The notes below the pieces were generated by a model, which was not told the origin of the DNA, searched no databases, and saw nothing but the letters and a program-made list of their open reading frames with translations. The translations under genes were made by a program, and so were the position numbers. DNA of 64,000 nt from Pleodorina starrii. Lineage: Eukaryota; Chlorophyta; Chlorophyceae; Chlamydomonadales; Volvocaceae. Where the stretch lies: assembly GCA_030267565.1 (NCBI GenBank), contig BRXU01000001.1:3348001-3412000 (forward strand). The letters are read 5' to 3'. Shown piece by piece: positions 45,801 through 64,000 of the stretch. How positions within the stretch are numbered: the stretch's first letter is position 1; each line of letters begins with the position of its first letter.

Positions 45801-47427
45801 ACGCGTACCGCTGCATCGTCAGGAGGTACATGGCCTCACCCTCCCTGGAGCGATGGACATGGCGGTGGCGGTGGCGGTGACGGTGACGGTGGGATAAGGC
45901 GAGGTGGCGGTGGCCGTGTCAGCGGTAGTGGTGGGGTGAGGCGAGGTGGCGGCACGGGTGGAGGTGGGGTGACGGTCGGGTGAGGTGGGTAAAAAGAAAA
46001 TACCGCAGCGGAGAAGGAGGAGGAGACGGCCGGGGTGACGTGGGGTGGGGTGACGGCCGGAGGGTTTTTTTCCTTCGCCTGGAAGTCGCGGCGAAGAGCT
46101 GTCGCGACGACAAGGCGCACAGGGCGACATGGGCGTGAAACGGGGCGCGCGGCGGGCGGCCGAACGAGTACAGCGACTCACCGACACACACACGCATACA
46201 GAAGCCTAGCCCCCACGGTCTGTACCCGCACCCGCAGCCGTGGGTGAGGGCCCCGGTGTCTACCGTTTACGTCCAGGGATAGCAGTGGCCCCAACACCAC
46301 ACAATAAAAAAACTTATCTCTAAAAGAAAGCCGCCCCAAGAACGACAGGTGCCCCGTTGCCCTGCATCATGCTTCGCCAGGTCGCATATCGAAACCACTT
46401 GCCCACCAAAACTCCGTCGCCACGGTTTTGATTTTTAATTTGTATTTTTTTTGTTTACCGTCCCACCGACCCATGAATCGTGATGATACGCCCATACCCA
46501 CTTGAATGCGACCTTGTCGTCGTAATGCGCCGCCGCGCGTGCAGCGCCCGCCTCGCCGTCTTGGCAGTGCGACAGCATTCCCTGGAGCACCGCCGCGACG
46601 GACGAGCGCAGCGCATAGCAGGTGGGCTCATGCTCGAAGCGGGCCAGAGCCGAGCACAGCTGCGACTCTGCGAGGGGGGCAAGGAAGGGCTTGGGGTGTT
46701 TCGGGCGTGCAATCGGGCATGCATGCATGCATGCATGCATGCATGCATGCAGGCAGGCAGGCCAAGTGGCCTTTTTGGGGGCGGCGCGCGGAGCGTGTGC
46801 CGGAGAGCACGTTGGGCAGGTGCTCTCCGCCTCCGTCAAGGAGGTAGCTTTCCGGGTCCGGACTCTACAGGAGCTGACGCGCTGTTGCGATTTCAGGGTT
46901 GGCAGGGCAGGGGCTGTGAGGAGAGCCGCGCGGAGTTGGCGGCTGAGGCGTGTGGTTAGACCCCCGCTGGCGGCCGGCCTTGCGTTGTGCTTGGCCGGCA
47001 TGATTCACGCGCGACACGCAGGTCCAAGAGGGGGATAATGGCGGGGGGCCGATGTTTGGGATGATGTGGCGAGTGAGGGGGTAGGATTCAAGCGCAGCTG
47101 TCGCCCGCGCGCGGGTGTTCTGGGCTCCGTGATACAGGTCACCGGGAGAAGGCCCGTTCGCCGCCCAACGGCCAAGTAAATATTTGCTGGAATATGTGAT
47201 TTACTTGATGGAGATAACAGTGGATGGGTCGCGGTCAGCACGTATGCCCAGCCTACTGTCGCAAACTATGGTGGCCTATTTACCGGTATGCCAAATGTAA
47301 CCCTCCGTTTCTCCAAAATCTACTCAAATGGCATGATCAGTAATGCGACTTCATAATATGCACTCGACCGCCAGGCAAACTTACCTACTTGCTGCGCGGT
47401 TGGCGCAGATGTGGGTGATGATTCCAT
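30870..47427 (-). CDS. Large protein with two AAA+ ATPase modules
   Basis: Thirty-one exons keep phase and give 1271 residues: 47427-47385, 46667-46502, 45844-45559, 45233-45127, 44808-44694, 44206-44129, 43906-43772, 43655-43620, 43198-43000, 42404-42045, 41857-41764, 41338-41218, 40775-40666, 40180-40075, 39486-39445, 38170-38072, 37729-37676, 37144-37004, 36647-36578, 36319-36224, 35868-35802, 35553-35515, 34958-34730, 34588-34517, 34135-34076, 33564-33511, 32990-32910, 32443-32282, 32066-31903, 31547-31345, 31096-30870. ATPase 1: Walker A GASGVGKT (about 799-806), Walker B LLFFDECES, sensor MATNRP, arginine pair MHRRI, sensor 2 LSGGYIKNAV. ATPase 2: GPPGTGKT (1052-1059), LVFDEAEGLFG, ITNQP, FHRRI, LSGGAIRNAV. 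Both look active. The middle (YFYKSGRLI, FYPDDLGEQINARRYF) recalls the winged-helix-plus-AAA proteins of bacteria. The N-terminal ~550 residues, with Ala-rich stretches, match nothing I know. Likely a hexameric remodelling ATPase; substrate unknown. Confidence 0.75.
33841..33999. repeat. (GAGGC)n pentanucleotide array in AAA-gene intron
   Basis: About 32 units, the first few with GAGAT variants, in the intron between the exons 34135-34076 and 33564-33511. The (LASPR)n and (ARRGE)n frames it creates are artefacts. Confidence 0.95.
35257..35313. repeat. (GGA)n trinucleotide array in AAA-gene intron
   Basis: About 19 GGA units in the intron 35514-34959. Just downstream, 34985-35140 is a degenerate GCGGAGCAGA/GGGCAGCGGA array. 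Confidence 0.95.
37836..37878 (+). repeat. Short dispersed repeat, copy 1
   Basis: Begins ATACCGCAGCGGAG and ends GCGAACGGACCC. The same sequence, 2 bp shorter, is present in reverse at 40055-40015. Both lie in introns of the AAA gene. Shorter matches to the first 14 bp occur at about 37955 and 45999. Confidence 0.8.
38175..39062. repeat. (GGGA)n array of about 222 units
   Basis: Roughly 888 bp of near-perfect GGGA on the plus strand with a single T interruption near 39049. It fills most of the intron 39444-38171 of the minus-strand AAA gene; in the transcript it is (UCCC)n and stops five bases before the exon that starts at 38170. The PPSLPPS and EGG frames it makes are not genes. Confidence 0.97.
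40015..40055 (-). repeat. Short dispersed repeat, copy 2 (inverted)
   Basis: Reverse-complement copy of 37836-37878, differing by a 2-bp gap, within the AAA-gene intron 40074-39487. Confidence 0.8.
40258..40302. repeat. Short telomere-like TTAGGG/TTTAGGG stretch
   Basis: Five or six G-rich heptamer/hexamer units (GTTTAGGGTTAGGG, TCAGGG, TTAGGG) in the intron 40665-40181 of the AAA gene; CCCTAAAA, the complement of the Chlamydomonas-type telomere unit, occurs about 50 bp further right. Confidence 0.6.
41343..41562. repeat. (GGGT)n array in AAA-gene intron
   Basis: About 50 GGGT units ending in longer G runs, in the intron 41763-41339. In the transcript sense it is (CCCA)n and ends four bases before the exon starting at 41338. 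Confidence 0.95.
42785..42843. repeat. (GCC)n trinucleotide array in AAA-gene intron
   Basis: About 19 GCC/GCT units in the intron 42999-42405 of the AAA gene. Confidence 0.9.
46718..46751. repeat. (TGCA)n palindromic tetranucleotide
   Basis: Eight or nine TGCA units in the first intron of the AAA gene (47384-46668). The repeat is its own reverse complement and is open in both directions, encoding HACM repeats. Confidence 0.95.
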
Positions 47428-48391
47428 TTTGCTACACCTCCTGGCTGTCGGGATCTACGTTAAAATTAAAAGGCCTAACTGCTCTTTAGGTGCCCGCAAA
47501 GCTAAGATTTTGAAGGCGATGGCGCGTCAGTGTATGTCGTCTCCAGGACATGCTCAAAGCAAGCTGCGGCAGGCTGTTACTTCATTGCAGTATGATGATG
47601 AAGTGTTACAGTGCGGGATTGGGGGATGCAACCTGCTTCTGAATCGTAGCGAGGCCTCTAAACTCCCCTGGGTTGCCGTTCCCGTCGATCCCGCTACCCA
47701 ACGCCAACCGACAAGCTTCCGCAAGGCCAAGCCTTGCTTTCTCAAGGCCCCCGGCTTGCTTGTCGCAAAAGTTATCACGTTCGCACGTCATAGGGCACGC
47801 AGTTAGCCGCCACGCCGATAGAGTCTGCCGTGCCAGCGGCGTGCCCGCCCTGTCCCGCCCCCAACACGTGCCCCGAAGCCTTCCCACCCGGCCTTTTCAC
47901 CCGAGCAGAGGCACTGCTCTAATTTCATATCCGGCCCACAGTATGCAGGGAGAGCTTGCATTTGCTTGCGGTATGTCAGAGTGTAGCACGCACTGCGAAT
48001 CCACGGATGTCGTAGACGGTCGAAGTAGACAGTGCGCAAGAATTATATGATAAACGCTGTGCTTATCTCTGACTTTTTACATCCCGTAGCGCATTATCAC
48101 GCTCCCGGCTGTTTTGTACCGGTAAACCGATGTCAACGTCTCCAAACGCGGAGACGACTCTTGCAGACCGTGTAACGCTTATGGTTTTTACGATTTGCAC
48201 ATGACGCTGTGATCTTATTCCCTAGCTCTCTTGACTTTCATTTAGCCTGGCTTTTCACGGAGTAATTTCACGGAGACCCGGCAAAGCCGACCCCCGCGAT
48301 AATTGCAACTTGGCTTGCGTAATATAGGACAAGTTATCAAGCTAGGGTCGTGTTATCCCACATCTGTTAGCCCAATCGGGCGGAGCCCGCA
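47428..48391. promoter_or_regulatory. Divergent intergenic region, AAA gene and DDX46
   Basis: About 960 bp lie between the AAA gene ATG (47427, minus) and the first DDX46 ATG (48392, plus). It is AT-richer than the genes. A 131-codon frame at 47411-47806 overlaps the AAA start codon and has no family features, so I leave it out. No certain core promoter element. Confidence 0.35.
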
Positions 48392-59049
<10,658 letters not shown>

Positions 59050-59451
59050 CGCGGCAGCTCCCGCGTGGGACAAGACAGGCGGGGACGGGGCGGGCAGGGA
59101 GGGCAGGGTGTAGGAGGGAAAGGCGAATGGGGCGGCGCGTGTCCTGGAGTTTGTACCGGCCGAGGCGTAGGCCGTCGCCGGGTTGGGTGGGCCGGTGGCA
59201 GCGTTTTTTCCGCCCGTTTGCTGCACCGCTGGTTCTCTCACGGACACGAAAGTTGCAGGCGCATGGGGTTTGCGTTTTTGACAAGGCTATGGCTGCATGG
59301 CAGGGCGCATGTCATTCATCGGCTGAACGGCGGCGAGCACGCTTGACCCGGAGCATCCCCCGGTGCATCCCCCGGAGGCGGGTGGAGGTGCGCCCTTGCG
59401 ACGCCGTGGTGTATGCATGAGGGCATTGTGCCGTGACGAGCCGACGAATGG

Positions 59452-59702
59452 TGTAACGAGCCGGCTCATGCGACTTCCGGCGGCGACATCACGGGATGCA
59501 TTGAGCGCTATTTGCACGCAATCCTTGACGCATGTACAGGCGGTAGACGTTGACAAAAGCCAGGGCACCGTTTCCCGCCGCGCCGGGTCGCATTCGACGG
59601 ATCGACAGATCGACCATCTCTGGAGCGCTTGTATGGCGGACGGATGGTGCTTTCCAGCCTTTTGTGCGATGTGTTGCTGGATGAAGGAATTGGTTGATGT
59701 AA
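59452..59702 (+). terminator. Candidate DDX46 polyadenylation signals
   Basis: TGTAA occurs at 59452-59456 and 59698-59702, 0.4-0.65 kb past the stop codon, a normal 3' UTR length for green algae. Confidence 0.45.
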
Positions 59703-59719
59703 TGTTGTGGCTGGGTGGA

Positions 59720-61700
59720 AGGGCCCCGCACATGGTTCATGCGCTCGTGAACGCGCAGAAGAGCATTGGATCTCGGCAAGCAGCGTCTTGTTACGTGTAG
59801 AGCCCCAGGGCGGCGGGTACGCCCCTGGCACCGCCTGCGTTCGGGGCGTTAGGGTCGCGTCGCCGGATTTTGGATTGCGTGCATTAACAGTACATATCAG
59901 GAGCTGTGTTGCGGGAATTCAGTTCTTCGACTACCGGTATAGAGATGCAAACCAGTTTCTTTACAGCCTAAAGCTCTAGGCGGAAGGCCTACCGTGCAGC
60001 GTGCACATGCCACCCCCCCGTCCCCCTTTTCACCACGTCCGAATTTCCCTCGACTCTCTTTGCCGTACTGGGAAAGCAGCTACCGGTAGCCCGGCTTAGG
60101 CCGGAATTGGGTCCTATGTAGAATACTCAGCCGTTTGTTGGCATTGGAATTCGCTGGAATGCGAGGATGAGCCGGGGCCCCAGAGGATCGCCGACGCAAA
60201 CCGCATCTGACACTGTCGCGGCCGAAGCCCAGAGTTTGGAATATACGGTAGTACAGCGGGCTGGCCGCAGTGGGCCCAAGGTTGGCGGTTGGCGCGCATC
60301 GCCAACGAGCAATAGGTCTGTGCGAATGCCATGTGCCCCGGCTTCTCCGGTGGGTGTGCGTGTTGTGATATTTGGCCCTGTTTGGCCCGTGGCTGCCTCT
60401 TTGTGTGTTGCCGTCAGGCTAACCCCTGCGAACCCTCCGCCGCGTGCCCACACAGCGAATGGCCACCTTGAGGAAGACCCCGCGAACTATCAAATTAGCG
60501 TTTGTATTGCGGCAATCTAGCTTGCACAAGCAGGTGACAGATTTTACGTTGTCCCCAGGGCCCGCAGGAGGAAGCCCGGATCACGTTCGAGTCTCCCATG
60601 CACCTGCGAGCCGCTTCCGGCACGAATCGGCCGGCAGGGGCCGGCGGAGGCTGTCGTTAACCAAGACTCGACAAGACACAAGAGCGGGTCAGTGGATAAG
60701 TGATTAGGGCCGAAATATAACAATGATACTTTACGCAAGGTCAAAGAATATGTGGTTTTCATTGCGACCCGGGCAAACGGTTCACAGGGATGGACTTAGG
60801 TACGCGAGGCCCCCTGTTTCCTCTATGGCAGGCCACAATCAAGCTCAAGTTTGCAAAATATTGGAAATCATGTCAAGTTTTGCTCATATGCTAAGTATTA
60901 GCGAGCTTAAACAAGCAGTACTGTCAGCCTTCGTTGACGCCTTCATACGCCCAGACGCCCCAGCACCGAGCGCTTTTCTGCTGACATGCAACCGCTGAGA
61001 TATACAGAACATTATGCATACACCACTGTGGGCACTCTATATCCTCTTGGTACGTTGCAAACGTTTTTTGCACGCGTGATCCGTTTTCCCCCCCCCCTGC
61101 CGGAGTGCCTATGCGCCGGAGTGGAGGTTGGAGAGGTTGGGCCTAACGAACTGCGCCAAGGCCAGGAGCACAGATTGAGCTAATTTTTGCTTTTATTTAT
61201 AGCTTGAATTTTGCGCAAAGCGGGCATACGCTGGGAGATGGAAACTGTGACTGCCGGACAAAGGTCACACTATTGCATAATCTCACATGCAATCGCGACC
61301 GGGCTCGCGAGTTTGTATAGTCAAAGCATGGTAAATACTTGAACAAGTATAGCAATAAACTAGATGGACAGGCACCTTCGAGGTCGACCCGACCATAGAT
61401 GACAGGATTTCACGCTTGGCACCCGTCCCAGAGCGCCAAAGCGCATAGGCTAGTCGTGCATTATAGCACATAGATGACATTTCGGATTGAAAAGGATCAA
61501 GGGCTAGCCTTTCTGCATAGTCGACTTGAAAGGCACGCTTGATGACCCAGTCCGCACGTTACGAGTTTCCAGAAGCTCAACATGAAAGGTCAAAGAATGG
61601 ATTGACGACGTAGGTCATAAGTGCAGGGCTGGCGGCCATGGAAGCGCTCGATATGAAACACTGGCCCCGCTGCGGGGCAGATGGCCAGCGCTGTACCGTG
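59720..61700. other. Intergenic stretch without recognised gene
   Basis: About 2 kb with mixed composition, AT-richer at 60700-61000 and 61190-61350. Open frames are short and show no domains. I found no repeated blocks or tRNA-like folds. Confidence 0.35.
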
Positions 61701-61748
61701 GCTGGACCAATATAAGGCTACTGAAAGCGCACAACAGGACGATGGCGT

Positions 61749-63827
61749 TTGGCTGCCGGTCAAGGTAAAAAGGGAGGCTTGCTGTTGGCACGGGTTATGG
61801 TCTGCACACGCCAGCGGGGAGGGACGGACGGGCAATCAGGCACCGAAGCATGGACGCTCCACGTGCAACTCCTGCTCGGGATGCTCGGTGTTACTCCCCT
61901 GGGAGTATGCAGGTTCAACTCCTGCCGTCCTGTTCCGAACGCTGTCCTCCGGGTTAGGGGGCTTTGGGTTTTACATCAACCAGATTTCCCGAGTCCACTG
62001 CTTGTCACACGGGCATCCGCCATAGGCGCACGCTCAACCGCGCAATTAGCACGACACATGGACAAGGCGTGTCGTCGTCAGTGCATCATGTCCAACTGCA
62101 TACGCGCCGCGCCCACGTCACCCACGGCCTCACCGGCCCCTACAGTCCACGGCCGCGGAGCCCCGCGGAGCTCCGAGGGACGGCCATTCCCGTCGTGGCG
62201 GGGACGCGTTGGGCGACGGCTCCAGCCGCACTGCCTGTTCCCCGCCCGACACGCCCGGCCGCCGGCTACTGGGGGCGGGCCGCTCCCTACACAGCCGCTC
62301 GCCGCCGCCGCCGGGCACCATTACCGCCTAAGCATCATCGTCGCTGCGTGCTCCGCAGGCCTCAAGCTAGCCCCCGGGCCGCCCCCGGGAGCCCACCCGG
62401 GGTACCCGCCCCCGCCACCGGGCTAGGGAGCGGCGGGAGGCCCGCTACCGCCGCCGCCGGGCCACGGGCCTGGCGGTGGCGCGCACCCGGGAGGCGGCGT
62501 GCCCCCGCCACCCTGGTCAGAGGCCAACGTGTTGGGAGAGGTGCGTGAGGCTTTCCGGCAGCGGCAGCGACCGGACGCGCCAGCCGACATGGGCACATTA
62601 GTGGAGCGCATTAAGGCGTACCCTGGCAGGGGCCGGTCGGAGCAGCGGATTTGCCTGCAGTACGCCACGAGTAGGTCCTGCACCCAGGGTCCCCGAGGGT
62701 GCAAGTTTGCCCACCCCGTGCCGGGGCTGCTGGGGCACATGCTTGCGGGCCTGCCACCGGGTTGAGGGGGTGCGTAGGGGTCATTGGCAGGCCGAGAGCG
62801 GTGGGAACGCAGGCAGGCAAGGAAAGGGGACGGGTCGAGAGGTCGCGCACTTTGGGCGGGTGGCGTCTGATGGCTCGCGCGCCACCGGGGTGCCCGTGGA
62901 CAGGCATCGGAGACGGAGACGGAGGGGAAGCTTGAAGGGGCGGGGGACGCGGGATCGGCCGAGCTGGGGCCGGGGACGGAGCTGAGGGCGGTTGGACGCA
63001 TGTGGTACCCGGGATTAGATCAGCCACCGTTGGATGCGGCAGGGGACCCGGACCCAGCAGTTGACGGCGCGTGGGGCGCGGAAGGAGACATTACGGATTT
63101 GCCGCAAGACCCGCTACTCCCAGTACGCCCGCGCCAGTTGAACCGCCCTGTAATAAACCCGGTTCCCGGCCCCGCGCCCCAGCCCTTAGCGTACTGCGGC
63201 ACTTCACTGCCGTTCGACCAGATGCGCGAAGCAGTAGGCCAGCTGTGCGCGCCACGCCCGCCTGACCACGTTGATCTCCAGGCAACGTAAAAAGAGTTTA
63301 CAGCGTACGCCCGACAAGGGCTCCCCGACCCCGACCACTTCCAGTCGGGTCTCCTCCGGCAGCGGGCCCCGGCACTCGCGGAATACTTTCGGCTCACCCA
63401 GGGGAATCGGCAGCAGATGGGGAGGGAGGCGTCCCGGGTACTCGGCATGGTCTCCCAGGTGGCGGCGGTAGCAGCGACGGCCGGACTTTTGGTGCAGCGC
63501 AGTGGTGTGGGCGCCGGCGACGGTGTGTACGGCAGGGGGGAGCAACGCGGCGGCCTCAGCAGTGGATATGGTCCCGGTGCAGTCGCCGCCGGTGAGGACT
63601 TGTATGGCGGGATACGGCAGGGACCAGGTGGGCAGCTATGGAGGGTTCCCGGCCACCAGTTTGTACATGGGTTACGGCAGAGTGCAGTCGGACGATACGG
63701 CACCGGACAGGATCACAATGACCCGTTCATAACAAGCGGAGGCACGGGCCAGCTCCGAGGTAGGGTGACAAGTGAGGAGCCTTCGTTTGGTGGGTGTCGG
63801 GGCGATTCCCTGGATGGGGTGCACTAA
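61749..63827 (+). pseudogene. Decayed Gag-like frame with a CCCH zinc finger
   Basis: One forward frame holds coding-like sequence on both sides of several in-frame stops: TAG at 62424-62426, TGA at 62763-62765, a TGA near 62870 and TAA at 63288-63290. Between the first two lies a Gly/Pro-rich stretch, then EVREAFRQRQRPDAPADMG and a C-x8-C-x6-C-x3-H finger (ICLQYATSRSC, GCKFAH; bases about 62647-62712). After the last stop the frame goes on with EFTAYARQGLPDPDHFQSGL and a hydrophobic Ala/Val run. This resembles the first ORF of algal retrotransposons, but reverse transcriptase, if any, is beyond the window. Introns could instead explain some stops; a host RNA-binding gene is the alternative. 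Confidence 0.35.
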
Positions 63828-64000
63828 ACGCAGCAGGTCCCGGGTTACGGCGGCGGCTCCCTGGATCGGGGCAACTACAGAGCGGGTAGCGGGGCCGGCG
63901 TAGTGGTAACGGGATTAGCAATCAGCCGTCAGCGTTTGTCGGGCTTGCGACACCCGCTGTCGCCAGTGTTGGCAATGTCTCCGGGCGGGGGGCGCGGACG

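Noticed and set aside
46628..47001. Frame starting MPAKHNARPAASG with HACM repeats, as the AAA gene N-terminus
   Set aside because: The (TGCA)n part is intron-like, and a better first exon with a GTAAGT donor and matching phase exists at 47427-47385.
47411..47806. 131-codon plus-strand frame
   Set aside because: Overlaps the AAA gene start on the other strand and has no family features.

Overview
The window is nuclear DNA of a green alga, most likely a volvocine chlorophyte (Chlamydomonas/Gonium/Volvox group). It is GC-rich. Genes are split into many short exons with GT..AG introns. Introns are loaded with simple-sequence repeats, proteins carry long Ala/Gly/Gln/Ser inserts, and TGTAA-type polyadenylation motifs follow several stop codons. 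One gene encodes a lumen-targeted PsbP-domain protein with a two-stage plastid/Tat-like leader. I see no bacterial operon, CRISPR array, rRNA or tRNA. The genus is an inference.

Layout. 1-841: 3' end of an unrecognised plus-strand gene with a low-complexity tail, followed by about 4 kb of T/G-rich non-coding DNA. 5.8-9.9 kb (minus): secretory GT61/DUF563-type glycosyltransferase, 8 exons. 10.6-13.2 kb (minus): single-span coiled-coil protein, 6 exons. 14.8-17.0 kb (minus): PsbP-domain thylakoid lumen protein, 5 exons. 17.2-21.7 kb (plus): HMG-CoA synthase, 7 exons, enlarged to about 837 residues by three inserts; only 257 bp separate its start codon from that of the divergent PsbP gene. 22.8-25.0 kb (minus): BACK-domain protein. 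25-30.4 kb: gene-poor, repeat-rich zone with a palindromic ACACGG cluster, a ~2.9 kb inverted-repeat-bounded element with an internal tandem duplication, and a truncated LINE-like reverse-transcriptase remnant. 30.9-47.4 kb (minus): one 31-exon gene for a 1271-residue protein with two AAA+ ATPase modules; every exon junction keeps phase. 48.4-59.0 kb (plus): spliceosomal DEAD-box helicase Prp5/DDX46, divergent from the AAA gene. 59.1-61.7 kb: 3' UTR and featureless DNA. 61.7-64 kb: decayed CCCH-zinc-finger, Gag-like reading frame that runs off the edge.

The genes do not form one pathway. Two head-to-head pairs (PsbP-like/HMGS and AAA/DDX46) may share promoters. The least expected observations are: a 12-bp palindrome GACCC-RY-GGGTC in seven exact copies, six wholly intronic and one straddling a 5' splice site; 3' splice sites whose pyrimidine tracts are built from tandem repeats, including an ~890-bp (GGGA)n array touching an exon; an HMG-CoA synthase with all three catalytic residues in a lineage usually said to lack the mevalonate pathway; and the duplicated inverted-repeat element.

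Exon models come from reading splice motifs and phase by eye. No transcript, database or alignment was consulted.
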